A stretch of 38,208 bases of DNA from Phycisphaerae bacterium (GCA_029260055.1 JAJDDX010000003.1:1-38208), one strand, 5' to 3'; positions 27,093-35,309 are shown, numbered from the stretch's first letter. Notes: generated from the letters alone by a model not told the origin. Numbers and translations: made by a program.

Positions 27093-28421
27093 CTACTGAG
27101 GTCCGTGCTGTCGAGCGACGTTGCCGGCCGAGGCCGGCGTCGCCGGCTGTTGCAGGACCAGTTCGCCGGCCACGTGGACCGGCACAGGGTCAATCGCCCC
27201 GCCGAGCAAATGGGTCGTCCGCGCACGCACGCCCACGTACCTCCCGATGAATTCGTCCACGTTGATTCCGGCATCCGCCGGGATTTCGACGTAGGCAATC
27301 GTCTTACCTCCGGGCGTGCCCGGGTCGACGAGACGATACCGCTTCGGTCCGGTCGCCCCGGAGTACAATGCGCTGACCCGCAGCTCACCGACGGCATCGA
27401 TCGCTGCCGGTCCGGCATCGTCGACCCTGTGCAGGGTCGCACGCTCCTTCATGAACTCGGCTCTGGCCGTGCCCGCCTTGTCATCCAGTTCCTGCAACTG
27501 CCGAATAGCCGTCGCCAGCGATCTCACACTTTCGACCTGTTCGATCCGCCGCGTCGCATAGCGCTGAGCGAAATCGTCTTCGTTCTGCTCGGCGACCGCT
27601 CGGTAGCGTTCGATCAACGGGTCGACTCGCCGCTCCGTGATCGGCTTGGCCACTTCGTCGCGCATGGCTGCGTCAATCTTGTCGAGTTCGTGTCGCCAGA
27701 CCGTGGGCTCGACCACGGCGGTGAGCGACATACGCGGACGCTCTGCCTGAGGCGGCTCGGTTTCCGTGCTCACCGGGGTCTGTGCGGGGGCTTCAAGATC
27801 GGCTTCGTGTGTACCCTCAGCCGGATCGATAGCGGGCTGAGGTACCACTTCGGCCTCGGCCGGAGCCGGCATGTCCCGCGTCGCATCCAGCCTCAAACGC
27901 TCGTCGGGGACCACCTCGACGAACGACCGGCTGACCCACAGCGTCGCTCCGCTCGGCGGCTTGATTCGCAGGAACCCGTCCGGGTTCTCTCCGACGATGG
28001 TGACCTCCGCCCCCTTCGACAGCATGGTCTGCACCGTGTACTTATTGTTGTTCAACGACGATCCCGCGCGCACGCGCACGTTGTTGCCGTTGACGACACC
28101 GACTTTCTTGTCGACCGTGTCGACATATTGGCCCGAGAGCAGGCTGAACGCCTCGGCCGGCGGGAGGATCTCGTACCACTCGCCGCGCTCCGCCATGATG
28201 GTCACGCGCTGTCCGGCTGTCAGCTTGCAAACGGTGTAATGATTGGTGCTTGGCCCGCTACGGACGTATACATCGTTTGCCGTCACCTCTCCGGTGGCGA
28301 TCGCGGGTCGATCAGCAGCAAGCCCGGTGGAAGCTAAGACGACAGCCAAGAGCGCTCCACCCAGCGCCACCTTGCCCCACCCGGTTGTCGCGCCGAGGTT
28401 TGTCAATGTACTAGCGGACAT
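27093..28421 (-). CDS. Exported protein with two bacterial SH3 domains and a coiled coil
   Basis: I place the start at the ATG at 28421, where GGAAGG lies at good spacing; the frame itself is open to 28502. The 442-residue protein has a membrane/signal segment (about 17-36), then two SH3b domains: 43-88 (ANDVYVRSGPSTNHYTVCKL ... GEWYEI) and 106-171 (GNNVRVRAGSSLNNNKYTVQ ... LWVSRSFVEVV). A Pro/Glu-rich linker follows, then a helical coiled-coil-like region (HELDKIDAAMRDEVAKPITE ... RQLQELDDKAGTARAEF), then a C-terminal beta domain (about 350-430). SH3b domains usually bind peptidoglycan or other cell-wall polymers, so a periplasmic cell-envelope role is likely. The enzyme partner, if any, is not here. 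Confidence 0.85.
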   Translation of the reverse strand: MSASTLTNLGATTGWGKVALGGALLAVVLASTGLAADRPAIATGEVTANDVYVRSGPSTNHYTVCKLTAGQRVTIMAERGEWYEILPPAEAFSLLSGQYVDTVDKKVGVVNGNNVRVRAGSSLNNNKYTVQTMLSKGAEVTIVGENPDGFLRIKPPSGATLWVSRSFVEVVPDERLRLDATRDMPAPAEAEVVPQPAIDPAEGTHEADLEAPAQTPVSTETEPPQAERPRMSLTAVVEPTVWRHELDKIDAAMRDEVAKPITERRVDPLIERYRAVAEQNEDDFAQRYATRRIEQVESVRSLATAIRQLQELDDKAGTARAEFMKERATLHRVDDAGPAAIDAVGELRVSALYSGATGPKRYRLVDPGTPGGKTIAYVEIPADAGINVDEFIGRYVGVRARTTHLLGGAIDPVPVHVAGELVLQQPATPASAGNVARQHGPQ

Positions 28422-28481
28422 GACAGCCCTTCCTTTGGCTAAGGTATGAACACGGTCCTTCGAATTCCAGTCGCGCGTACG

Positions 28482-28509
28482 AGAGTACCGCGCCGGGAAC
28501 AAGTGTCAA
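28482..28509 (-). promoter_or_regulatory. Sigma70-like promoter of the SH3-repeat gene
   Basis: On the minus strand, a perfect TTGACA (28504-28509) and TACTCT (28482-28487) are 16 bases apart. Transcription would start near 28475, leaving a leader of about 54 bases that contains the GGAAGG site. It stands back to back with the pabB promoter. Confidence 0.5.
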
Positions 28510-28547
28510 CGTAGGCAAGAAGCACGCTAACGCACGCGCGGACGTTC

Positions 28548-28556
28548 TGATATACT
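28548..28556 (+). promoter_or_regulatory. Extended -10 promoter of the pabB operon
   Basis: TG-A-TATACT is an extended -10 element (TGnTATAAT type). No -35 hexamer is found at 16-18 bases upstream, which is normal for this class. The predicted start of transcription, about 28563, is only some five bases before the pabB ATG, and no Shine-Dalgarno is present, so the message may be near-leaderless. Confidence 0.45.
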
Positions 28557-28567
28557 CCCCCGCCGTC

Positions 28568-30001
28568 ATGACCGATCCGGACCGTCCCAAAGCATCAGTC
28601 GTCGTCGAGCCCCTTGAAGTTTCGGCTGCGCCGGAGCACGTGGTTGTGACTTTTGCCGGCGCTGCCAAGCCAGCGATCCTCGAAAGTTCGCTCCAGAGCA
28701 CGACTTACGGCCGGTACTCGGTCTTTGCGTGCGAACCGGCTGCGGAGTTGCGGATCGGTGCGAACGACGGGGGGGCCTCCCTACGCGGGCTCCGGCGGCG
28801 CATGTCGGAGTATCCCGCCGTCGAGTTCGCCCCCACGAACCCGGCATTTGTCGGCGGTTGGATCGGCTTCATGACGTACGAAGCCGGGGCGCGGGCTGAG
28901 CCCGCCGTCGGCTCGACACGATCGGATCCCGCGTTGCCGCTGGCTCGCTTCTTTCTCTACGACGCGGCCGCCATCTACGACCACGCGACCGACTTGTGGA
29001 ATCTTGTCGCCGTGGATTGGCCGGCGCCTTTTTCGCATCGTCGACCGCCGGTCGAGACCAGGCTCCGGTCGATGCGCGAACTCGTCGAAACGGCTGCCCG
29101 GGTGCCTCCTCCTCACCCGCCGGCGGACCCGGGAACGGCTCCCATCGTGCCGTCCGTATCGCACCGCGAGTACCTCGCCAAGATCGACCGCGCGAAGCGC
29201 TACATCGCAGCCGGCGATGTCTATCAGGTCAACCTGACACAGCGGTTCGCGGCGACCACCGACGCCGACCCACTGTCGCTCTATCGCCGGTTGCGCGGCA
29301 TCAGCCCCTCCTCGCACGCGGCGCTGCTGCCATGGTCCGGAGCCGCAATTCTCTCGTCCTCGCCGGAACTCTTCGTGGAGCTTCGAGGCGGACGGGTCGT
29401 CACCAGGCCCATCAAGGGTACCCGCCCACGAACGGGCGATGCCGAGTTGGACGCCCGTCACCTCGATGAACTTGCCCGCAGTGGTAAAGAGCACGCCGAG
29501 CTGACGATGATCGTCGATTTATTGCGTAACGATCTCGGCCGAGTGTGCTCGTACAACACGATTCGTGTCGCGCACGCCGGCGAGATCGAGACCCATCCGA
29601 CCCTCTTTCACCGCACGGCCACGATCGAAGGTACGCTGGCCGAAGGGCGAACGTGGCAGGACCTGCTTCTCGCCGCGTTTCCCGGAGGATCGGTCACCGG
29701 CGCGCCGAAGATTCGAGCGATGCAACTGATTGATGAACTCGAACCGACGCCTCGCGGAGTGTACTGCGGGTCGATAGGATCGATCGGACTTGACGGCTCT
29801 ATGTCGATGAACATCGCCATCCGGACCATGGTGCAAACCGGGCGAACCGTACACCTCTACGCCGGCGGCGCTATCGTCGCTGACAGCGACCCCGAAGCGG
29901 AGTATGCCGAGATGATGGCCAAGGCCAAGGGCATGATGCTTGCGCTTGGCGGCACGGTTACGGACACATGCACGACCCCCGAGGAGATGCCGGTAGCGTG
30001 A
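28568..30001 (+). CDS. pabB: Aminodeoxychorismate synthase component I
   Basis: The 477-residue chorismate-binding enzyme aminates chorismate to 4-amino-4-deoxychorismate in folate synthesis. Conserved elements are KIDRAKRYIAAGDVYQVNLTQRF, ILSSSPELFVEL, RPIKGTRPRTGD, LTMIVDLLRNDLGRVC, GGSVTGAPKIRAMQLIDELE and the C-terminal RTMVQTGRTVHLYAGGAIVADS. Lys283 in PIKGT separates PabB from anthranilate synthase, which has Ala there (PIAGT). The amidotransferase partner PabA is not in the window. The stop overlaps the start of the next gene as GTGA (29998-30001), so the two products are made in a coupled way. Confidence 0.93.
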   Translation: MTDPDRPKASVVVEPLEVSAAPEHVVVTFAGAAKPAILESSLQSTTYGRYSVFACEPAAELRIGANDGGASLRGLRRRMSEYPAVEFAPTNPAFVGGWIGFMTYEAGARAEPAVGSTRSDPALPLARFFLYDAAAIYDHATDLWNLVAVDWPAPFSHRRPPVETRLRSMRELVETAARVPPPHPPADPGTAPIVPSVSHREYLAKIDRAKRYIAAGDVYQVNLTQRFAATTDADPLSLYRRLRGISPSSHAALLPWSGAAILSSSPELFVELRGGRVVTRPIKGTRPRTGDAELDARHLDELARSGKEHAELTMIVDLLRNDLGRVCSYNTIRVAHAGEIETHPTLFHRTATIEGTLAEGRTWQDLLLAAFPGGSVTGAPKIRAMQLIDELEPTPRGVYCGSIGSIGLDGSMSMNIAIRTMVQTGRTVHLYAGGAIVADSDPEAEYAEMMAKAKGMMLALGGTVTDTCTTPEEMPVA

Positions 30002-30867
30002 CACCCACAGTGTACATAAACGGGGGATTCGTTCCTGAATCCGAGGCGACCGTGTCGGTGGCCGACGGCGGATGGCTTCACGGCGCGGGGCTGTTCGAGA
30101 CGATGCGAGCGGAGAACAGTCGGGTCTTCCGCCTCGAGTCCCACATGCGACGGCTCATGAACTCGGCGGCCAAGCTGCTTCGGCCGATCGACCAGTCGCG
30201 GCTCCCCTCTCCGGATGACCTACGTTCGCTCATGGATCACAACGAGTTAGTCAAAGCGCGGCTGCGTATGACGGTGACGGCGGGAGCCACGCGGGCCGAC
30301 ATCAGCGACGACGCGGAGCCCGAGCCGAACATCTGCGTGACCGCGTCGAAACTGACGACTTACCCGGGAGAGATGTACAACCACGGCATCGGCGTGATCG
30401 TGTGCGGCTTTCGACAGTCCCCCGCCGATCCGCTTGCCGGGCACAAGACGACCAGTTACCTGTCCCGTCTTCTCGCCTTGCGCGAGGCGCGAAGCGCCCG
30501 TTGCATCGAGGCGCTGTGGTTCACCACAGACAATCACCTGGCGGAGGGTTCGATTTCCAACGTGTTCGTAGTGTCCGGCGAGAAGCTCAGGACCCCGTCG
30601 CTCGCCACGCCGGTCCTGCCCGGTATCGCCAGGGCGGCAGTGCTGGAAATCGCCGCGGATGCCGGAATCGAGATTGAAGAAGGCCAATTGACCGTCGATG
30701 ACTTGCTTGACGCGGACGAGGTATTCCTGACCAATACCATCATGCAGATGATGCCGGTCATCGCGGTCGAGAAGCATACGATCGCCGACGGTAAGATCGG
30801 CACGATGACGAAGACCTTGTCCGAGGCGTTGCGCGATTTGGTCAAGAAGGAGTGCAGCCAAGGATGA
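29998..30867 (+). CDS. pabC: Class IV aminotransferase family, probable aminodeoxychorismate lyase
   Basis: The frame is open from 29968, but the GTG at 29998 overlaps the pabB stop (GTGA) and gives MTPTVYINGGFVP, the usual N-terminus of the family. The 289-residue protein is a fold-type IV PLP enzyme: N-terminal WLHGAGLFETMRAE, the PLP lysine Lys150 in GHKTTSYLSRL, EALWFTTDNHLAEGSISNVF and LPGIARAAVLEIA. Directly after pabB, the natural role is release of pyruvate from aminodeoxychorismate to give p-aminobenzoate. A branched-chain or D-amino-acid aminotransferase is the alternative; context favours PabC. Its stop overlaps the next start as ATGA. Confidence 0.88.
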   Translation: MTPTVYINGGFVPESEATVSVADGGWLHGAGLFETMRAENSRVFRLESHMRRLMNSAAKLLRPIDQSRLPSPDDLRSLMDHNELVKARLRMTVTAGATRADISDDAEPEPNICVTASKLTTYPGEMYNHGIGVIVCGFRQSPADPLAGHKTTSYLSRLLALREARSARCIEALWFTTDNHLAEGSISNVFVVSGEKLRTPSLATPVLPGIARAAVLEIAADAGIEIEEGQLTVDDLLDADEVFLTNTIMQMMPVIAVEKHTIADGKIGTMTKTLSEALRDLVKKECSQG

Positions 30868-31997
30868 GCACCAGCAAGACCCGACGCACGCACACTGTCG
30901 CCGATCTGAGCCGTGTGATGGATCAGATCGCGCCAACGGGACTCGCTCAGGACTGGGACAACGTCGGCCTGCTGCTCGGCGACCCGACGGCGCGCGTGAA
31001 ACGTGCTCTGCTGTGCATCGACCTGACGCCGTCGGTCGTCGATGAGGCTGTGCGCAAGAAGGTCGACCTCGTGTTGGCGTATCATCCGCCGATCTTCAAA
31101 CCGATCACGAGGTTGCTCGCGGACAGTAGCGGCACGGATGCGGCGGTCTACCGATGCGCCCGGCGGGGAATCGCCATCTACGCAACCCATACCGCCCTCG
31201 ACGCGTCGGACGACGGGCCCAATGCCGTCATCGCCTCTATGTGCGGGATTGCAGAGACCGAGCCCATTGAGTATGTCGATGAGCCGGGCGAGAGCCAATG
31301 CAAAGTCGTCGTGTTCGTTCCCGAGGCGGACCTTGCTCGCGTGTCGGCTGCTATGTTCTCAGCCGGCGCCGGGCACATCGGTGATTACAGCCACTGCAGT
31401 TTCCAGAGTCCCGGTCAGGGTAGCTTTCTCGGATCAGACGCCACGAACCCGACGCTCGGGAAGCGCGGGAAGTTCGAGAAGGTGAACGAGGTCAGGCTCG
31501 AGACCGTGGTAACTCAGCGCGACTTGCCGGCTGTCCTCAAAGCGATGATCGGCGCGCATTCCTACGAAGAGCCCGCTTTCGACATCTATCCCCTCGGGCG
31601 AAAGCCGGTTCGCGGTATGGGGCGCGTCGGAAAGCTTCCGCGTCGAACGAGCCTCGGTACGCTTGCGCGGAAGCTGAAGCGTGCTACGGCCGCAGCCTGT
31701 GTGCAGATCGTCGGCACGCCGAGCCAAGGCGTCGGTCGAGTGATCATCCTGGTGGGAGCGGCTGGGAGCATCCCGTTCGCCCTCGGACCGTCCACCGGCG
31801 ATGTGATCGTCACCGGCGAAATCCGTCACCACGACGCACTGGAGATTCAGCGGCGAGGCTGCAGTGCGATTGCCCTGGGCCACTGGTCGAGCGAAAGGCC
31901 GGTACTTGCGTCGCTCGCGGACCGCCTGCGCGGCTCGCTTCCCGGCTTGAACGCACAAGTCAGCCGCGCGGACCGTGATCCCTTTCGTCCGATTTGA
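30864..31997 (+). CDS. Nif3-like dinuclear metal centre protein (long form)
   Basis: The ATG at 30864 overlaps the pabC stop (ATGA), with AAGAAGGAG shortly upstream. The 377-residue protein belongs to the Nif3/YbgI/YqfO family. Expected metal ligands are present: His74 in AYHPPIF, His109 and Asp113 in ATHTALDAS, and a C-terminal H-x3-E in LGHWSSERP, preceded by TGEIRHHDALEI. At about 125-240 it carries the insert domain found in long forms, with VVVFVPEADLARV and GAHSYEEPAFDIYPL. Family members form hexameric toroids; proposed roles include cyclohydrolase 1 type 2-like activity and metal-dependent hydrolysis. The link with pabB/pabC is suggestive of folate metabolism but not proven. Confidence 0.9.
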   Translation: MSTSKTRRTHTVADLSRVMDQIAPTGLAQDWDNVGLLLGDPTARVKRALLCIDLTPSVVDEAVRKKVDLVLAYHPPIFKPITRLLADSSGTDAAVYRCARRGIAIYATHTALDASDDGPNAVIASMCGIAETEPIEYVDEPGESQCKVVVFVPEADLARVSAAMFSAGAGHIGDYSHCSFQSPGQGSFLGSDATNPTLGKRGKFEKVNEVRLETVVTQRDLPAVLKAMIGAHSYEEPAFDIYPLGRKPVRGMGRVGKLPRRTSLGTLARKLKRATAAACVQIVGTPSQGVGRVIILVGAAGSIPFALGPSTGDVIVTGEIRHHDALEIQRRGCSAIALGHWSSERPVLASLADRLRGSLPGLNAQVSRADRDPFRPI

Positions 31998-32045
31998 ATG
32001 ACCCGCCCGCACCATTGAGGCCCACTCCGCCGGCCACCTAAACGC

Positions 32046-32072
32046 GTGTCGTCACCGCGCCGATGACGACAC
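32046..32072. promoter_or_regulatory. 9-bp inverted repeat upstream of the sigma54 activator
   Basis: A perfect 9-bp inverted repeat, GTGTCGTCA / TGACGACAC, has a nine-base spacer. It lies 49 bases after the Nif3 gene stop and 68 bases before the activator ATG. Its outer half-sites TGTC and GACA recur in the dyad at 33736-33751, so it could be an autoregulatory site of the activator; a terminator hairpin for the upstream operon is the alternative, though no T-run follows. Confidence 0.35.
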
Positions 32073-32139
32073 CGGGAACGTGTCCATCAACGATTTACCG
32101 GACCGCCCCGTGAGCCGCAGTCTCCCCGTGGATGCAGCG

Positions 32140-33558
32140 ATGCCCGAGACCAGAATCCTCATCGTAGATGACGAACCCTCTATGCGTTCGGCGTTGTGCC
32201 GGACGCTGAGGACCATCCCGGCGGAGTTGGTGACGGCCTGCGACGGCATCGAGGCACTCGACCTCCTCCACGAGCACCCACGAGACGCTTTCGCGGTCGC
32301 GATCGTCGATTTGCGAATGCCGCGTATGGACGGACTGGCGTTGCTTGCCGAGATCAGGCGATTTGGCCCCGCGACGCAGATACTCATGCTCACGGGAGCG
32401 GGCACGATCGAAACAGCGGTGCAGGCGATGCGCATGGGCGCGAGCGACTTCATCGAGAAACCCTTCGATCCGGAAGCCCTGCGCGATCAAGTTCTGGCAG
32501 CCCTGCAAATATGGAAAGCCAAGAGGCCTGCACGTCAAGCAGGCGACGAAAGCGCTACCCCCGGCTGCGAATTCGTCGGCGACTCGAAGACCATGCAGGA
32601 GATGCGGCACCTGGCCCAGCGGCTGGGCGACAGCGACGCCCTCGTGCTCATTCAAGGTGAGAGTGGTACGGGCAAGGAGCAGTTTGCCAAGAGCGTACAT
32701 CAGCACGGCAAACGGGCGGAAGAGCCGTTCGTGCCGATCGACACGTCGGCGCTCGGCGCGACCGTTGTCGAGAGCGAGTTGTTCGGCCACACGAAGGGCG
32801 CGTTCACCGGAGCGCAATCGGGGCGGCAAGGGTTGCTGCGTGCCGCGGGCCGCGGCACGGTCTTCCTCGACGAAGTCGGCGACCTACCGCTTGGCATGCA
32901 GACGAGGCTGCTGCGCGTGCTTCAGGAGCGGACCGTTCGGCCCGTCGGTACGGAGCGCGTGTATCCCATCGAAGCGCGGCTCATGGCGGCGACCAACCGT
33001 GACCTTCTCGAAGCCGTGGCGCGCGGCGAGTTCAGGGACGACCTCTATCACCGCCTGAACGTCGTAACCGTCACCATGCCGCCGCTACGCGAGCACAAGG
33101 AAGACCTTGCCCCGCTGGCGGCGCACTTCCTCGCCAAGTACGGAAAAAAGCGGGCGGAGCTTTCCGGCATCAGCGCCGAGGCCAGCGCAGCCCTGCACGC
33201 TCATGACTGGCCCGGCAACGTCCGGGAACTGGAGAACGCGATTCTGCGAGCCGTGGTCATCGGCAGTTCCACGCTGGTGGAAGCAGGCGACTTACCGCTG
33301 CACATCGTGGCTGGCGTCCAGCCGGGTCCCCCCGGGTCCGCAAACGAGGCAGCGGAGATACCGGACGACGCGCCAGCTCCGCAAGTCGCCGGCGGCACGC
33401 TCGCGGCCTGCGAACGCGAAGCGATCGTCACCGCGCTGCACACTTCGAATGGCAACCGCACGATGGCGGCTGAGATCCTCGGCATCGGTGTCGCCACGCT
33501 GTACCGCAAGATACGCAAGTACGACATTCGCCCGCCCGAGCCGACTCCGAGCCGATAA
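32140..33558 (+). CDS. Sigma54-dependent response regulator (NtrC family)
   Basis: From the ATG at 32140 the protein has 472 residues; a GTG at 32080 would add 20 unconserved residues. The receiver (1-120) has IVDDEP, phosphoacceptor Asp57 in VDLRMPRMDG, MLTGAGT and IEKPF. The AAA+ domain (about 145-375) has Walker A GESGTGKE (173-180), the sigma54-contacting loop GAFTGA (220-225), Walker B TVFLDEVGDLP and an arginine-finger region. A Fis-type helix-turn-helix ends the protein (CEREAIVTAL ... NRTMAAEILGIGVATLYRKI). It would activate sigma54 promoters after phosphorylation. The next gene is preceded by a good -24/-12 element, so it is the likely regulator of the signalling genes downstream. 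Shine-Dalgarno weak. Confidence 0.93.
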   Translation: MPETRILIVDDEPSMRSALCRTLRTIPAELVTACDGIEALDLLHEHPRDAFAVAIVDLRMPRMDGLALLAEIRRFGPATQILMLTGAGTIETAVQAMRMGASDFIEKPFDPEALRDQVLAALQIWKAKRPARQAGDESATPGCEFVGDSKTMQEMRHLAQRLGDSDALVLIQGESGTGKEQFAKSVHQHGKRAEEPFVPIDTSALGATVVESELFGHTKGAFTGAQSGRQGLLRAAGRGTVFLDEVGDLPLGMQTRLLRVLQERTVRPVGTERVYPIEARLMAATNRDLLEAVARGEFRDDLYHRLNVVTVTMPPLREHKEDLAPLAAHFLAKYGKKRAELSGISAEASAALHAHDWPGNVRELENAILRAVVIGSSTLVEAGDLPLHIVAGVQPGPPGSANEAAEIPDDAPAPQVAGGTLAACEREAIVTALHTSNGNRTMAAEILGIGVATLYRKIRKYDIRPPEPTPSR

Positions 33559-33678
33559 CCCGGTCGCGTCGCCAACGCTTTTCATTTGCGGCAACGAAGA
33601 AAGCCCATCGAAGTCGCCGATCAGATTGATAGTCCGCGCATCAGGGTGAGCGTAGCAGCGCGCGCGTAAGAGAGCCCC

Positions 33679-33698
33679 GGCGTCGCGGAGCCGACGCC
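33679..33698. other. 7-bp inverted repeat in the activator-downstream gap
   Basis: GGCGTCG / CGACGCC with a six-base loop. It lies about 120 bases before the predicted sigma54 start, a usual distance for enhancer sites, but it is equally a possible weak terminator for the activator gene. There is no T-run. The rest of 33559-33899 holds only the promoter features listed separately. Confidence 0.3.
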
Positions 33699-33735
33699 TC
33701 GAGGCTTGTGCCGATAATGGAGCACGTCGCACGAG

Positions 33736-33751
33736 TGTCACGGCGATGACA
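33736..33751. promoter_or_regulatory. Candidate activator-binding dyad
   Basis: TGTCA-CGGCGA-TGACA is a perfect 5-bp inverted repeat with a six-base spacer, centred about 68 bases before the predicted sigma54 start. Its half-sites resemble the dyad before the activator gene (32046-32072). This is a match by eye only. Confidence 0.35.
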
Positions 33752-33784
33752 ATTCTGACTCCGGGTCTCGGTGTGGACAGCTAA

Positions 33785-33800
33785 CGGCATGGACATTGCA
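33785..33800 (+). promoter_or_regulatory. Sigma54 (-24/-12) promoter candidate
   Basis: CGGCATGGACATTGCA matches the sigma54 consensus TGGCACG-N4-TTGCW at all but two positions. It keeps the essential GG (33786-33787) and GC (33798-33799) exactly ten bases apart. Transcription would begin near 33811, giving a leader of about 89 bases before the first receiver gene. The gene immediately upstream encodes a GAFTGA-containing sigma54 activator. Confidence 0.6.
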
Positions 33801-33899
33801 TTACTCGAAACCCGTCCGCGATCCTCGCGACGAAGGCATGACGAGCGAAGCACGTTTCGCTCCCTTTGTCGCGCGCCGGACAGAGCGAGGAACCCAGCC

Positions 33900-34577
33900 A
33901 TGTCCAATGCACACATCCTGGCGATCGATGACGACCCGCATCTCCTGGCCTCGGTGAAGCGGTGTCTGAAACGGTCCGATTTTGACGTGACCACTGCCAC
34001 GAGCGGGAAGGCGGCGCTCAGGCTCGCTCAGGATCATCCACCCGACCTTATCCTGCTCGACGTGTCCATGCCGTTGATGTCGGGGCATGACTTCCTGAGG
34101 CGCCTCCGCCGACTGGAGACCAAGTTGGCACTGAGTCGCAGCTCGTTGGCGCATCGGTCGCGACCCGCGCATCCCATTCCGGTCATCTTCCTGACCGGAT
34201 TGACCCGCCCGGATCAATACAAGACCGGCATCGACGCGGGAGCGGTCGACTACATCGGCAAACCGTTCGAGCCCGAAGACCTCCGCGCGCGTATCCGCGG
34301 CCATCTTCGAACGGCACGCGCTCAGGAGTCGGTCCTGGATTGGGCCGAGACGACTCTCTTCCGGTCGGAAATGGAGCTTACCGACTCGCGCAACAACGCC
34401 AGGGTGTGTGTGGACTTACTCGACGCGACGATCGCCAGCGTGGAGCTTGTCACGCAAGAACAGGAACCACACTTGCGTGAAGTACTCCTCCAGTCGGTCG
34501 TACACGATCTAAGAGAGATACAACGAACGATGCAGCGGACCACAGAGCAGCGACAGCGCTGCGAGGAACTTAATTGA
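33900..34577 (+). CDS. Receiver-domain protein with helical C-terminal tail (paralogue A)
   Basis: The frame is open from 33771, but the ATG at 33900 sits at the start of the receiver and has GAGG upstream. The 225-residue protein has a CheY-like receiver (1-135): IDDDP (9-13), phosphoacceptor Asp54 in ILLDVSMP, Thr99 in FLTG and Lys121 in IGKPF. An unusual insert of about 20 polar residues (73-92) lies between the third helix and fourth strand. The last 85 residues are helical, without a DNA-binding or enzymatic motif. It aligns without gaps over its whole length to the next gene product. It may act as a phosphate carrier or connector in the relay formed with the downstream kinase. It follows the sigma54 promoter. 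Confidence 0.88.
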   Translation: MSNAHILAIDDDPHLLASVKRCLKRSDFDVTTATSGKAALRLAQDHPPDLILLDVSMPLMSGHDFLRRLRRLETKLALSRSSLAHRSRPAHPIPVIFLTGLTRPDQYKTGIDAGAVDYIGKPFEPEDLRARIRGHLRTARAQESVLDWAETTLFRSEMELTDSRNNARVCVDLLDATIASVELVTQEQEPHLREVLLQSVVHDLREIQRTMQRTTEQRQRCEELN

Positions 34578-34631
34578 ATTCGATTGGATATCTACGGGTC
34601 TCGGTACACGACCGGTTTCAAGGCTGATTTG

Positions 34632-35309
34632 ATGACTAACGCACGCATACTCGCCGTCGACGACGAGCCCGGACAGCTCGCGGCACTGCGCCGCATTTTG
34701 CGGCGCTGCGACTACGAAGTCCTGACGGCCGCCGACGGGAAGACGGGCCTGCGCATGGCGATCAGGCAGTCACCGGATCTGATTCTACTCGATGTCAACA
34801 TGCCCGGCGTGTCCGGCTACGAGTTCCTCAGCCGCCTGCGACGGATAGAAATGCGCAGGCACGCGCGTGACGACGCGAGCCGCGACAAGAACGTGGCGGC
34901 CTTGACCACACCGGTGATCTTCGTCACCGGGGAGGCGGGATCGGAACAGTGCAAGGCCGGACTCGAGGCCGGCGCGGTCGACTACATCACCAAACCGTTT
35001 GAGCCCGATGAACTTCGCGCGCGAATCGCGAGCCATATCGAGCGCGCGCGCAAGCAGCGAGAGGAATTCGCCACGGTCGAAACAGATCTCGCGCGGAGAA
35101 ACTCGGCCTTGATCAATCTGCGCGACACGGCGCGAGCCTGCACGGAGTCACTGCAGGAACTGTATGCATACGTCGAACTGTCTAGTTGCGATCTGAGCCC
35201 GAGCCTGAGGAAGTTGCTGCTGGATCGCGCCAGACGAGACGTCAGGAATCTGTTGCAGACCGTCACACGCATCGCGGAGGAATCGGTTCAAGAAGAGGCA
35301 ACCGTATGA
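34632..35309 (+). CDS. Receiver-domain protein with helical C-terminal tail (paralogue B)
   Basis: I take the ATG at 34632 (MTNARILAVDDEP); the frame is open 48 bases further upstream without conserved residues. Like paralogue A it has exactly 225 residues: VDDEP (9-13), Asp54 in ILLDVNMP, Thr99 in FVTG, Lys121 in ITKPF, the same 20-residue insert and an 85-residue helical tail. By hand count the two agree at 98 of 225 positions with no gap (about half of the first 140, a third of the tail). This is a tandem duplication. The stop overlaps the following 39-codon ORF (ATGA at 35306-35309). It is presumably a relay partner of the kinase downstream. Confidence 0.88.
   Translation: MTNARILAVDDEPGQLAALRRILRRCDYEVLTAADGKTGLRMAIRQSPDLILLDVNMPGVSGYEFLSRLRRIEMRRHARDDASRDKNVAALTTPVIFVTGEAGSEQCKAGLEAGAVDYITKPFEPDELRARIASHIERARKQREEFATVETDLARRNSALINLRDTARACTESLQELYAYVELSSCDLSPSLRKLLLDRARRDVRNLLQTVTRIAEESVQEEATV

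Noticed and set aside
33679-33698. Intrinsic terminator after the sigma54 activator
   Set aside because: The hairpin is good but no T-run follows; kept only as an inverted repeat of uncertain role.
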